61,522 nucleotides of DNA, taken from positions 1-61,522 of the forward strand of contig JAEXYH010000080.1 in assembly GCA_023451735.1 (NCBI GenBank). Reading direction: 5' to 3'. Positions 26,957 through 36,288 of this stretch are shown here, piece by piece. A model generated the notes under the pieces. It did not search any database. It saw only the letters and a list, made by a program, of their open reading frames with translations, and was not told the DNA's origin. The translations under genes were made by a program, and so were the position numbers. The DNA comes from Pseudomonadota bacterium. Lineage in GTDB: Bacteria > Pseudomonadota > Alphaproteobacteria > Rhizobiales > Rhizobiaceae. Each line of letters opens with the position of its first letter. The stretch's first letter is position 1.

Positions 26957-27934
26957 CTACTGGATCGTGCGAACCGCTTCGACCGTCTGAGCAGCATCAG
27001 GGATCGTGGGGACGAATTTGTCATAGACAGGCTGCATCAAGCCGATCCAGGGCTGCTTGTCTGCAATCTCGTAAATGGTCGAACCGGCGGCGACCGTTTC
27101 AGCCAATGCCTGCTTGTCACGCTCTTGCTGGACCGGAACAAGATCAGTCTGTGCCTTACGCGCCGCGTTGGTCACGACTTGCTGCTGTTCAGGGCTTAGT
27201 TTCTTCCAGAAACTTTCCGCCAGCACCCATGTACCCATCGCATAGACATGGCTGAGGTTCGTGTAATGTGGAGCAACTTCGTAGAAACGCAGAGACTGAT
27301 AATTGGTAGCCGTGTTGTCGAAGAGATCGACGACCTTTGTCTGCATGGAGTTGTAGATCTCCGGTGCGGGAATGGCGACGGAGTTCGCCCCAACGGCTTG
27401 CCAGAGAGCAACATGGACAGGGCTCTGGATGACACGCATTTTCTTGCCGCGAATGTCTTCCGGCACCTTCACCGGGAACGAGCTGATCAACTGGCGCGCG
27501 CCGTTGATTGAAAAGCCCAGCAAATGGAACCCTTGCGCAGAAAATTTGTCGCTCATGCGCTCGGTCAGGATCGCGTTGGCGGCAACCGCGTGAGCATCGT
27601 CACGGAAAAGGAACGGAAGATCGAGGACCTGAACTTCGGGTACCCAGGTCGCGAAGACCGAGCTTGTGATCGTCCCACCCTGAATGGAGCCGAGCCGCAT
27701 TCCTTCCGCGCTTTCCGCTTCGCCGCCAAGCAGGCTGTTTGCAAAGATCTTGATCTCGACAGCGTTGTCGGTTCCAGCAGCAACCTCATCGGCAAACTGC
27801 TTGGCCGCGAGATATTTCGGATGATCTTCGGGAACGTCGAGCGACCAGCGGGCGGTGACATCCGCCGCACTCGCAGGGATCGCAGCCAAGCTAAATAAAA
27901 TGGCACAGAAAGTCTTACGGATGGCTAATTGCAT
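26957..27934 (-). CDS. TRAP transporter substrate-binding protein (DctP family)
   Basis: 325 residues from the ATG at 27934, which has GGAGGAGA 5 bp upstream. A signal peptide (TFCAILFSLAAIPASA) precedes ADVTARWSLDVPEDHPKYLA. DctP features are FLFRDDAHAVAAN, LLGFSINGARQLIS, GKKMRVIQSPVHVALWQAVG with the conserved carboxylate-binding Arg, and LFDNTATNYQSLRFYEVAPH. It probably captures a sugar acid, judged from the nearby dehydratase-type and gluconate-5-dehydrogenase-like genes. Confidence 0.93.
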   Translation of the reverse strand: MQLAIRKTFCAILFSLAAIPASAADVTARWSLDVPEDHPKYLAAKQFADEVAAGTDNAVEIKIFANSLLGGEAESAEGMRLGSIQGGTITSSVFATWVPEVQVLDLPFLFRDDAHAVAANAILTERMSDKFSAQGFHLLGFSINGARQLISSFPVKVPEDIRGKKMRVIQSPVHVALWQAVGANSVAIPAPEIYNSMQTKVVDLFDNTATNYQSLRFYEVAPHYTNLSHVYAMGTWVLAESFWKKLSPEQQQVVTNAARKAQTDLVPVQQERDKQALAETVAAGSTIYEIADKQPWIGLMQPVYDKFVPTIPDAAQTVEAVRTIQ

Positions 27935-28285
27935 GAACTTCTCCTCCGGTTGCAACAAGCATGCTCGGAAGGGCGCGTCTGATTTGCCCCGCACAACCCT
28001 GCGCATGACGGCAAACCCAAACCCGGTGTCCTCCCGGCGCTCCTCCGAGCGCCACACGGAAGGATGCTAAAAGATGTTGTGATATTTTACAATATAGCTG
28101 CACCGCTAATTGATCATGCCGTGAAAGAGAAGCGACATTGACAGTCGTGAAATATCACGACATTCTACAAATAAACATGTCGTAGGATGGAGCGGCGTGT
28201 GCCTGGGAGGACATCGGTGGAAATAGCAGCACCCGGCTCGCTCAATGCCGGCATCTTTTTCAAGTCGGCATTCGTGGCGGCAGGC
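27935..28285. promoter_or_regulatory. dctP promoter region
   Basis: 350 bp between the GntR stop and the dctP start. It contains the two palindromic operator candidates and an AT-rich segment around them. No gene was recognised. Confidence 0.4.
28076..28161. promoter_or_regulatory. Two GntR-type operator candidates before dctP
   Basis: A perfect pair of 7-bp arms GTCGTGA-N4-TCACGAC lies at 28144-28161. A weaker copy, GTTGTGA-TATT-TTACAAT, lies at 28076-28093, 68 bp away centre to centre. Both share the (T/C)GTGA-A/T core-TNAC(G/A)A pattern of FCD-type GntR sites. They lie 142 to 227 bp before the dctP start and just after the GntR stop. Confidence 0.6.
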
Positions 28286-29053
28286 TTATGGCGTTATCGC
28301 TTCCATGCTGCAGTCGAGAACCGAGGGGTCAATGGATTTTTCCAGTTCGTCAAACATCTCTTCGACGAATTGGATGAGGCTGTCGGTGGCGCGAAGTGCT
28401 CCCTTCACGTCACGTTTAGCGATCGCATCCAGTACCGCGAGATGCGCGTCGACACTTCGCAAAACGCCTGCTTCTTCGGCCAGATACCGGTGGTAGATCC
28501 ATCCTACACGGCGAAAGATCGTGTGGAGAGGACGCAGGGTGTGCTCCAGGAACGTCTCGTTTGCGGCGATCAATATCAGCCTGTCGATACGCGCATCGAA
28601 GGCGTTGAACTCGTCCATCGTCATTTCAGCGCGACGTTCCTGCATAGTGCGCGAGACATGCATGAGTTGGTTACGATGCGTGCTCGTCGCACGCTCCACC
28701 GCAAGTTCGATCACGAACCGCTCCAGATCTCGTCGGAGACGCAGCAACACTCGCTCGCGGGCAAGATCGATCGGTGTAACCCTTACGCCGTGACGAGGAT
28801 GGATGATCAGCAAAGTGTCAGAAGCAAGTCGGTTTACAGCTTGATAAATCGGCGTCCTGCTGCTGCCCGTCATGTTCTGCAGTTCCTGCATGGACAAGAA
28901 GGAGCCAGGCTTAAGGTCACACGTGATGATCAGTTGCTCCAAGCGCTCGTAAGCAATCTCCATCAGGTTTTTGCTGTTTCGCCGTTCTGGCGCCGGTTGG
29001 CTCTTTTCGGATTGTTTGGGCAACGTCGGACTCACTGATGGCTCTCCACACAA
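28286..29053 (-). CDS. GntR-family regulator, FCD subgroup
   Basis: 255 residues. The winged helix begins near residue 28 (ERLEQLIITCDLKPGSFLSM; SSRTPIYQAVNRLASDTLL), followed by an FCD domain (LILIAANETFLEHTLRPLH; SVDAHLAVLDAIAKRDVKGA). It sits between dctP and the divergent enolase-family gene, so it probably controls both directions. The start may lie later than 29053, at the Met of NLMEIAYERL (residue 31). Confidence 0.88.
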   Translation of the reverse strand: MCGEPSVSPTLPKQSEKSQPAPERRNSKNLMEIAYERLEQLIITCDLKPGSFLSMQELQNMTGSSRTPIYQAVNRLASDTLLIIHPRHGVRVTPIDLARERVLLRLRRDLERFVIELAVERATSTHRNQLMHVSRTMQERRAEMTMDEFNAFDARIDRLILIAANETFLEHTLRPLHTIFRRVGWIYHRYLAEEAGVLRSVDAHLAVLDAIAKRDVKGALRATDSLIQFVEEMFDELEKSIDPSVLDCSMEAITP

Positions 29054-29143
29054 ACCCCATCTGCTCCAGCTTCCGTTAACATATCAAGACATTTCTGCGA
29101 ACAGGCCTGCAACCCTTGGCCGCAATGAACGAAAGACCAAACC

Positions 29144-30343
29144 ATGAAAATTACTGCACTACGCACTTTCCGGCTTGAGGAATTCGCCAACGTCCTATGG
29201 GTCCACGTCGAGACCGACGCAGGGGTCGTTGGCCTGGGAGAAACTTTCTACGGCGCGGCATCCGTCGAAGCCCATATCCACGATGTGCTATCGCACCGCC
29301 TTTTGGGCAAGAACCCGCTGCATATCGAAGCCCTGTCCCGTGAGTTGGTAAACCTCCCATTGGCACAAGCATCGACGGGTGCCGAATATCGCGCGGCCTC
29401 TGCGATCGATCTCGCTCTTTGGGATATTTTTGGCAAGGTCTGCGGCCAACCGGTGCATCAGATGCTGGGTGGTGCATGTCATGCCAAGGTGCCCGTCTAT
29501 AACACATGCGCCGGCTACGGTTATGTGCGCTCCAACAAGATCAAGCCAGTCGACACCTGGAATATGGGTTCCTCGGAGGGGCCGTTCGAGGATCTGGGTG
29601 GCTTTATGACCGACGCCGGAGCGCTTGCCGAGAACCTGCTGGAGAGTGGCATCACAGGCATGAAGATCTGGCCGTTTGACCCTGCCGCGATCGAAAATGA
29701 CGGCCGTTTCATAACAAGCGAACAGTTGAAGACGGCACTTTCACCATTCGAGAAAATCCGCAACCGCGTCGGAGACCGGATGCAGATCATGGTGGAGTTT
29801 CATTGCCTGTGGAACCTGCCGACAGCCAAGCGGCTTGCCCGGGAACTTGAAGCCTTTGACGTAACCTGGCTCGAGGATCCGATCAGGATGAATTCGATCT
29901 CTGCGTTATCGGAACTTGCTGCGTCTACGAGCACGCCGATTTGTGCATCAGAAACTCTCGGCTCTCGTTTCCCCTATAAGGACATGCTTGAAGCAGGCGC
30001 CATCGGCGTTGTGATGACCGACCTGGTTTGGACGGGCGGCCTAACAGAAGGACGCAAGATCGCTGCTTTGGCGGACACCTATCACCGTCCCTACGCCCCG
30101 CATGATTGCACCGGGCCAATTGCTTATGTCGCCGCGGTACATTCCTCAATCTCCCAACCGAATACGCTGATCCAGGAATCCGTCCGGGCGTTTTATACGG
30201 GTTGGTACAAAGAACTCGTCACCGAACTTCCCAAGATCGTGAACGGTCACGTTCTTCCGATGGAAGGACCGGGTCTAGGGTCCGAACTTCAGAGCTCGTT
30301 CTTCGAACGCAGCGATCTTTCCTCTCGTAAATCGGAACATTGA
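29144..30343 (+). CDS. Enolase-superfamily sugar-acid dehydratase/racemase
   Basis: 399 residues with capping domain and barrel. Predicted catalytic Lys174 (GMKIWPFD). Metal ligands: Glu218 with His220 two residues on (MVEFHCLW), Glu244 (WLEDPIR) and Glu270 (CASETLGS). His320 occurs in APHDCTGP. This resembles acid-sugar dehydratases of the mandelate-racemase subgroup. It is followed after 3 bp by an SDR gene and is divergent from GntR and TRAP genes, which suggests import, dehydration and oxidation of an aldonate or uronate. Confidence 0.92.
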   Translation: MKITALRTFRLEEFANVLWVHVETDAGVVGLGETFYGAASVEAHIHDVLSHRLLGKNPLHIEALSRELVNLPLAQASTGAEYRAASAIDLALWDIFGKVCGQPVHQMLGGACHAKVPVYNTCAGYGYVRSNKIKPVDTWNMGSSEGPFEDLGGFMTDAGALAENLLESGITGMKIWPFDPAAIENDGRFITSEQLKTALSPFEKIRNRVGDRMQIMVEFHCLWNLPTAKRLARELEAFDVTWLEDPIRMNSISALSELAASTSTPICASETLGSRFPYKDMLEAGAIGVVMTDLVWTGGLTEGRKIAALADTYHRPYAPHDCTGPIAYVAAVHSSISQPNTLIQESVRAFYTGWYKELVTELPKIVNGHVLPMEGPGLGSELQSSFFERSDLSSRKSEH

Positions 30344-30346
30344 GAA

Positions 30347-31111
30347 ATGAGCAAACTGTTCAATCTTCATGGCAAGACTGCACTTGTAACTGGCTCTTCC
30401 CGTGGTCTTGGCTTCGCTATTGCGCAGGGACTTGCTGATGCGGGTGCGAAGGTGATTCTCAATGGCGTTGACGAGGAGCGTTTGAATTCCGCAATCGGGA
30501 ATATGAAAGGCGACGGCCATAACGTCGAAGGAATTGCCTTCACCGTTACCGATGAAGCGGCTGTTGCAGCTGCATTCCATGAGTTGGATGAAAGGGATAT
30601 CCAGATCGATATTCTAGTCAACAACGCTGGAATTCAGTTTCGCAAACCAATGCTAGAACTGCAAACAACCGATTGGCAGCGTGTCATCGACACCAATCTG
30701 ACCAGCGCCTTTGTGGTCGGGCGAGAGGCAGCCACACGAATGGTGACACGAAAGCAAGGCAAGATAATCAACATCGGATCGCTGACGAGCGAACTGGCCC
30801 GTGCAACGGTCGCTCCCTACACGGTTGCCAAAGGCGGTATCAAGATGCTCACCAAAGCAATGGCCGCCGAGTGGGGCGAGTTGGGAATCCAGGCAAATGC
30901 CATTGGGCCGGGATACATGGCCACTGACATGAATGCCGCATTGATAAGCGACGAGAAGTTCGATGCCTGGGTAAAAGCTCGGACTCCAGCCCGCCGTTGG
31001 GGACAACCGGATGAGCTCGCCGGAACCGCGGTCTATCTCGCATCACAAGCCTCCGACTATGTGAACGGCCAGATCATCTATGTGGATGGCGGCATGCTCT
31101 CTGTTCTTTAG
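30347..31111 (+). CDS. SDR, gluconate 5-dehydrogenase-like
   Basis: 254 residues. TGSSRGLG at 15-22, NNAGIQFRKPMLELQTTDW, catalytic Tyr-Lys in YTVAKGG and the terminal YVNGQIIYVDGGMLSVL closely follow the pattern of gluconate/idonate 5-dehydrogenases, including the FRKP motif after NNAG. It probably interconverts an aldonate and a ketoaldonate with NAD(P). It is translationally linked to the upstream dehydratase-type gene. Confidence 0.92.
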   Translation: MSKLFNLHGKTALVTGSSRGLGFAIAQGLADAGAKVILNGVDEERLNSAIGNMKGDGHNVEGIAFTVTDEAAVAAAFHELDERDIQIDILVNNAGIQFRKPMLELQTTDWQRVIDTNLTSAFVVGREAATRMVTRKQGKIINIGSLTSELARATVAPYTVAKGGIKMLTKAMAAEWGELGIQANAIGPGYMATDMNAALISDEKFDAWVKARTPARRWGQPDELAGTAVYLASQASDYVNGQIIYVDGGMLSVL

Positions 31112-31921
31112 CTTAACTGAAAATATGCCACGAAAGTCACGCTTGCTGCTTAAAGAATTATAGGAACAAGGCAAAAGCAGCAGGCGTCACTGGTTTGTGT
31201 TTCGGGTTAACCGCGGGAGAGGCAAATCCGCCGCGATCTAAGAACGGGCTGGAGGCAACTAATCATAGCCTTTATCTCGAGAAAACGCACTGGACCATGA
31301 AGATCGGCCCCTCGCCCGTTACCGGATTGTCTGCATCCGCCGAAAGGTGAGCTTCCACGTCCTTCTCACCATCGTCCGTCGATGGCGTGGCCGCAAATGC
31401 GCTGACATGGTGTGACCACTATCCGTCGGCGCGCCGATCTGCAGGATGTGTCCGACATTCATGACGGCGACCTGTTCAGCCATCGACATAGCCTTCTCCT
31501 GATCGTGCGTCACGAGAAGGGCCTTAATACCGAGGCGATGCTGCATGCCGCGGATCTCAAACTGCATGCTTTCGCGCAACAATTCATCGAGCGCCAGGCG
31601 CTGTTGCTGTCCGAAAGCTTTGATGGGTAGAGACGTCACCGCTACCCTGCAACTGCACGAGATCGAGCATTTTGGCGACTTTCTAGTCGCCTTCCATTCT
31701 GGACACGCCGGCCATCCACAGACCGAAGGCGATATTTTCGACAAACGTGCGATCGTACTGAACAAGATGGCGGACGCTTCTGAGGATCATTCCGCTTACT
31801 CAGGCGGTGGCAGAATTTTTCAGCGACCGGGGTCATCGCGCACAATCTTTTCTAACAAAAAGGCAACCCTGCAACTAGACAATGCCTAGGCGGAGCATCC
31901 GTCAGACAGAAGGAATCTTCC
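31112..31921. other. Gene-poor stretch around the ATPase remnant
   Basis: 810 bp between the SDR and the second M81 gene. Apart from the ATPase remnant it contains no recognisable gene. AAGGA lies 7 bp before the M81 start at the right end. Confidence 0.4.
31262..31795 (-). pseudogene. Remnant of a MalK/PotA-type ABC ATPase
   Basis: Reading right to left, about 31795-31686 encodes VQYDRTFVENIAFGLWMAGV and then hits a TAG at 31683-31685; in the same frame KVAKMLDLVQLQG follows. A different frame then gives GQQQRLALDELL with the region between signature and D-loop deleted, continuing GIKALLVTHDQEKAMSMAEQ and VMNVGHILQIGAPTD before breaking up. There is at least one stop, one frameshift and one deletion. 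Neither the start nor Walker A is present. No partner genes remain nearby. Confidence 0.75.
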
Positions 31922-33439
31922 ATGCCACGCGCTGCCGTGATCCAGCTTTTCCACGAAGCCAATGCCTTCACCCCGGTCAAGGCAAATTACGAGGGCTTCC
32001 GTTCCGCCCAGTATGTCCGCGGCGCAGATGTTCGGCGCGAATTCGGCTATACCAGCAATTGGCTGGGCGGCATTACCGAGGCTCTCGATGAAGCCGGTTA
32101 CGAGATTGCCTATGGCGTTTGCACGGGTTGCCTGCCCGGCGGGACCCTCGAAGGCGAAAGTTATCACCGTCTCGTCGCCGAAATTATCGCGTCGCTTGAG
32201 GAAATCGCTGCCGCTGGTCCGGTCGATGTGGTGGCACTCCTGCTGCATGGGGCTTTGAACGTGGAAGGCGTAGACGAGCCGGAGACCGATCTGGCCCGCA
32301 AAGTCAGGGGGGTGGTCGGCTCCGGCATTCGCATCGCCGTTCCGCTCGATTTCCACGCCAATGTCGAGCCGAAGTTACCTTACGTTGCCGATGTCGTCAT
32401 CGGTGGCAAGCTTTACCCCCATGCCGACACACATGCTCGCGGCAAGAAAATGATGAAACTGGCACTGCAGCCGACAGCATGGCGCACGCGCCGTTTTCGC
32501 CTGCCGATCGCTGTGCCGATGAGCGCGCAGACCAGCGATGCTGCGCCTTTTTCGGAACTCGTCGCCATCTCGAACGAGGTGGAGAAACGTCCCGGCCTCG
32601 CCGATGTCGTGCTCATGGGTGGTTTCCCCTATGTCGATTCCGACGAGGTTGGCAGCTCCGTTCTTGTGACCGGCACGGATGATGAAGCCATGCGACAGGC
32701 CTTTCGCGATATGGCGGGTGCCGTGTGGGAACGGCGCGCAGCGGCAACGCGAAGGGCGCCGTCCTTCGACGAGGCCGCTTCGGAAATCTTCGCGCGCGCC
32801 GCGCAGGGCCGCGTGGTCGTCGGCGATGCGGGGGACAATCCCGGCTCGGGCGGTGTCGCCAATGTCGCGGATATCTTCGCCGCACTTGCCGCACAGCCTT
32901 TGCCTTTTGCCGCAGGCTTCATGGTCGATGGCGAGGCCGTTCTGGCTGCTCGGTTGATCGGCGTCGGCAATCGCGGCCGCGTGCCGATGGGCCGCCTGAA
33001 GAATGGCGAACCGTTCGTCGCGGATATCATCGTCGAGCGCGTCGAGGAGGTGCGTTATCGTAACGAGGGGGTTAATCTCCAGGGCGAGCTTCTCGAAGGC
33101 GGCCTCGGCGCCGCCGTGCGTGTGGGAGAGCGCGGTCATATCGCGCTCGTCACCGAGCGTATCCAGGCCTATGATACGCAGGCCTTCCGCAGCCAGGGGA
33201 TAAACCTGGAGGAAAAGGCGATCATCCATGTGAAATCGAGCAACCACTTCCGCAGCGCCTTCACGCCGCTGGCGGAACGGGGCGTGTTCGTCGTCGATAG
33301 CGGTGGCTTTGCGTCGACCGATGCGCGGCAGTTCCCTTTCACCCGCCGCGCCACGCGTATCCTGCCGCTGGCTGATCTCGACAAAAGCGAGTGGGATGCG
33401 CAGGTGGCCGCAGAATGCGAGATCGCCTTTCGCGGATGA
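31922..33439 (+). CDS. M81-family metallopeptidase, MlrC-like (paralog 2)
   Basis: 505 residues with the same architecture as the copy at 16180-17682 but clearly diverged. It has QLFHEANAFTPVKANYEGF, LLLHGALNVEGVDEPETDLA, PLDFHANVEPKLPYVADVVI, KLYPHADTHARGKKMM and GDAGDNPGSGGVANVADIF. It is transcribed towards, and converges on, the Dpp operon that starts near 40444. It probably hydrolyses the peptide-like cargo of that transporter, which is inference. Confidence 0.92.
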   Translation: MPRAAVIQLFHEANAFTPVKANYEGFRSAQYVRGADVRREFGYTSNWLGGITEALDEAGYEIAYGVCTGCLPGGTLEGESYHRLVAEIIASLEEIAAAGPVDVVALLLHGALNVEGVDEPETDLARKVRGVVGSGIRIAVPLDFHANVEPKLPYVADVVIGGKLYPHADTHARGKKMMKLALQPTAWRTRRFRLPIAVPMSAQTSDAAPFSELVAISNEVEKRPGLADVVLMGGFPYVDSDEVGSSVLVTGTDDEAMRQAFRDMAGAVWERRAAATRRAPSFDEAASEIFARAAQGRVVVGDAGDNPGSGGVANVADIFAALAAQPLPFAAGFMVDGEAVLAARLIGVGNRGRVPMGRLKNGEPFVADIIVERVEEVRYRNEGVNLQGELLEGGLGAAVRVGERGHIALVTERIQAYDTQAFRSQGINLEEKAIIHVKSSNHFRSAFTPLAERGVFVVDSGGFASTDARQFPFTRRATRILPLADLDKSEWDAQVAAECEIAFRG

Positions 33440-33478
33440 TCCTGCCGTCCGAGGCCCTTTCAGGTGAGCAGGTCTGAC

Positions 33479-34456
33479 TTACCCGGCCCGCAGATGACAG
33501 GCGGCCAGCCTGCCGTCGGCGATCGAGTTGAGCGGCGGGTGGCTTTCCCGGCATATCTGTTCGGCCAGCGGACAGCGGGTCACGAACTTGCAACCCTTCG
33601 GAGGATTGGCGGGGCTCGGCAGATCGCCCTTGAGCACGATACGCTGCCGCCCGCGCTGGGCGACGGGATCCGGCAGAGGCACGGCTGAAAGCAGCGCCTC
33701 GGTATAGGGGTGGACCGGCCTGGAGAACACGTCCTCTGTGCGGCCGGTTTCGACAAGGTGTCCGAGATACATGACCGCAACCCGATCGGCGAAATGGCGC
33801 ACCACAGACAGGTCGTGGCTGATGAACAGATAGGACAGGCCGAATTTGCGCTGCAGCTCGAGAAGCAGGTTGAGGATCTGCGAGCGGATCGACACGTCGA
33901 GAGCCGAGACCGGCTCGTCGAGAATCATCAGTTTCGGATTGAGCGCCAGTGCACGGGCAATGACGATGCGCTGACGTTGGCCGCCTGAAAAGGCGTTGGG
34001 TTTGCGCGTGGCATGACCGGCATGCAGCCCGACGAGGCTCAGGAGCTCGGCAACGCGATCCTTGCGCTCCGCTGAGGTTCCAACCCCGTGAATGGCCATC
34101 GGCTCGCCGATGCTCTCTCCAACCGTCAGCTTGGGGTTGAGTGCGGAGACTGGATCCTGGAAGACAATCTGCATGTCGCGCGACAGCACCTTGCGGGCCG
34201 TAGCATCGCCATAAAGGATAGGTTTGCCGTCGAAATGAACCGAGCCGCCGGTCGGTCTCGTCATGCCCAGCACGGCCGCACCGAGCGTGGACTTGCCACA
34301 GCCGGATTCTCCCACGAGCGCAACGCTTTCGCCCCGTTTGATCATAAGATCCACGCCATCGACGGCCTTGACAAAGCCGACAGGTCGGCCGAGCAAGCCA
34401 CCGCGTATCGGGTAGTGAACTTTCAGGCCCTCGACGGACAGCAAGGTTTCGCTCAT
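33479..34456 (-). CDS. Dpp-type ABC ATPase, DppF family
   Basis: 325 residues from the ATG at 34456, which overlaps the dppD-like stop by one base (TGATG). Walker A GESGCGKST, signature FSGGQRQRIVIARAL, Walker B LMILDEPVSALDVS, and a C-terminal Cys-rich tail (CKFVTRCPLAEQICRESHPP) typical of oligopeptide ATPases. It is the last gene of the GntR-led operon. Confidence 0.95.
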   Translation of the reverse strand: MSETLLSVEGLKVHYPIRGGLLGRPVGFVKAVDGVDLMIKRGESVALVGESGCGKSTLGAAVLGMTRPTGGSVHFDGKPILYGDATARKVLSRDMQIVFQDPVSALNPKLTVGESIGEPMAIHGVGTSAERKDRVAELLSLVGLHAGHATRKPNAFSGGQRQRIVIARALALNPKLMILDEPVSALDVSIRSQILNLLLELQRKFGLSYLFISHDLSVVRHFADRVAVMYLGHLVETGRTEDVFSRPVHPYTEALLSAVPLPDPVAQRGRQRIVLKGDLPSPANPPKGCKFVTRCPLAEQICRESHPPLNSIADGRLAACHLRAG

Positions 34457-35427
34457 CAAATCTCTCCGACCATTTCGGAACGCCAGCAGGCTGCCTGTCC
34501 ACCATCCGGCCGTGTCGCAAGCGGCGGCATCTGCTGCCGGCATTTCTTCTCAGCAATCGGACAGCGTGGGCTGAAACGGCAGCCGACCGGCCAATGTCCT
34601 ATATCGGGCACCAGCCCCTCGATCGTCGGAAGCTCGGTCTTCGGCATGCCATCAAGGCGCGGAATGGTCTTCAGGAGAAGACGCGTATAGGGATGTTCCT
34701 GGCGGGCGAAGATCGCCTCGACAGGTGCGGTCTCAATGACGCGGCCGGCATACATGACGGCCACGCGATCAGCCATGTCTGCAACCACGCCCATGTCATG
34801 GGTAATCAGCAGGATGGCCGTTCCGGTCTCGTCGCGCAGGCGCTTCATCAGTTCGAGGATCTGCGCCTGAATGGTCACGTCGAGCGCGGTCGTCGGCTCA
34901 TCGGCAATCAGTAGTCGCGGACGACAGATCAGTGCCATGGCGATCATCGCGCGCTGGCACATGCCGCCCGACAGTTCGAACGGATACTGACCCGCCCGGA
35001 TTTCCGGCTCGGGAATGCCGACTTCTTCGAGCATCCCGATCGCCGCGCGACGGGCCGCCTTCGCATTGAGATTGCGATGAACGATCAAGCCTTCTTCGAT
35101 CTGCCGGCCGATTTTCATCAGCGGGTTGAGCGAAGCGACTGGCTCCTGGAAAATCATGGCAAGCTCGCTGCCGCGCAGGTTCCTCCGCTCACCTTCCGTA
35201 AGCGCGGGAAGGTTGCGGTTTCCGAGGCGCACCTGTCCGCCGGCAATGCGGGCTACCCTCGGCAGCAACCCCATGACCGAAAAGGCGGTCATCGACTTGC
35301 CGCAACCGGATTCGCCGACGAGCGACAGGATCTCGCCCTGGCGCACCTCGAAGCTGACGCCATCGACCACCGGCGCTCCGCCGATCGAAACCTTGAGATC
35401 CTCAACTGAAAGAACGGGAACAGTCAT
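34456..35427 (-). CDS. Dpp-type ABC ATPase, DppD family
   Basis: 323 residues. Walker A GESGCGKSMTAFSVMGLLPR, Q-loop IFQEPVASLNPLM, signature LSGGMCQRAMIAMAL (usual GGQxQR changed to GGMCQR), Walker B LLIADEPTTALDVT and a Cys-rich C-terminal region (CRFSPRCPIAEKKCRQ). GGAGG lies 4 bp before the ATG. It works with the DppF-type subunit. Confidence 0.95.
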   Translation of the reverse strand: MTVPVLSVEDLKVSIGGAPVVDGVSFEVRQGEILSLVGESGCGKSMTAFSVMGLLPRVARIAGGQVRLGNRNLPALTEGERRNLRGSELAMIFQEPVASLNPLMKIGRQIEEGLIVHRNLNAKAARRAAIGMLEEVGIPEPEIRAGQYPFELSGGMCQRAMIAMALICRPRLLIADEPTTALDVTIQAQILELMKRLRDETGTAILLITHDMGVVADMADRVAVMYAGRVIETAPVEAIFARQEHPYTRLLLKTIPRLDGMPKTELPTIEGLVPDIGHWPVGCRFSPRCPIAEKKCRQQMPPLATRPDGGQAACWRSEMVGEI

Positions 35428-35490
35428 GCCGCCTCCGCGCCGGGGATCATTGTTACTTGTCCTGAAAAGTCTCGCCGTCGTGCCATCGCG

Positions 35491-36279
35491 TCAAAGCGCC
35501 TTCTTCTTCACCTGGAAGATGACCTGCGAGCCGATGGAATTGCCGCCATCGACCGTCAGCGTCGCACCGGTGACATAGGAACCCGCTTCCGATGTTACGT
35601 AGAGAACAGCCGCAGCCACGTCTTGCGCCGAGGAGGCGCGGCCGAGCGGGATCGCGGCGGTCACATTCGTCACATGGTCGTCCGTGAGCGTGCTGACATC
35701 GCTGCCGGCGGCGAACCCCGGCTCCACCGCGTTGACGCGGATGCCGTATTCGGCGAGCTCCAGTGCAAACCCTTTCGTCAGGCGATCGAGCGCCGTCTTT
35801 GAGGTGCAATAGGGAACGACGGTGGTGCGCATCTTGCGCGCCGCACCGGACGAGATATTGACGATCGAGCCGCCTTTGCCGGACGCCACCATCTGCTTGG
35901 CGAAAAGCTGCGACAGGACAAAGGGCGCGCGCAGATTGATGTCGAACATCGCGTCCCAGTCATCCACCGAAATGTCGAGAAGGAAACCGGACGGATAAAT
36001 CCCCGCATTGTTGACGAGAATATCGGGCGCACCCCATTCCGCCTCGACGAATGCGGCGAACTTCGACAGCGAAGCGGCATCGGTCAGTTCCGCGGCAAAT
36101 GCGAGGTGCCCACTGCCGGGAAGCTCCACCTTGCGGCGCTCGATCCCGTCGATGGCGCGGTCGGTCAAGCAGACATGCGCGCCCTCCGCCGCGAATGCAT
36201 GAGCGATCCAGCCGCCGATGATACCACCCGCGCCGGTCAATACGACTTTCTTGCCTTTGAATTCGTTCTCGAAATTCAT
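35491..36279 (-). CDS. SDR embedded in the Dpp transporter operon
   Basis: 262 residues. Cofactor motif TGAGGIIGG at 15-23, NNAGIYPSG, Ser in NISSGAARK, catalytic Tyr-Lys in YCTSKTALDRL, and TVDGGNSIGSQ near the end, followed by a short unusual tail (VIFQVKKKAL). AGGA lies 7 bp before the ATG. It sits between the dppC and dppD genes on the same strand, so uptake and a redox step are co-expressed. Substrate unknown. Confidence 0.92.
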   Translation of the reverse strand: MNFENEFKGKKVVLTGAGGIIGGWIAHAFAAEGAHVCLTDRAIDGIERRKVELPGSGHLAFAAELTDAASLSKFAAFVEAEWGAPDILVNNAGIYPSGFLLDISVDDWDAMFDINLRAPFVLSQLFAKQMVASGKGGSIVNISSGAARKMRTTVVPYCTSKTALDRLTKGFALELAEYGIRVNAVEPGFAAGSDVSTLTDDHVTNVTAAIPLGRASSAQDVAAAVLYVTSEAGSYVTGATLTVDGGNSIGSQVIFQVKKKAL

Positions 36280-36288
36280 GATAAAATC

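Noticed and set aside
33339..34556. Minus-strand open frame of 405 codons overlapping the DppF gene
   Set aside because: Different frame from the ATPase, very Arg/Ser-rich and without any ATPase motif.
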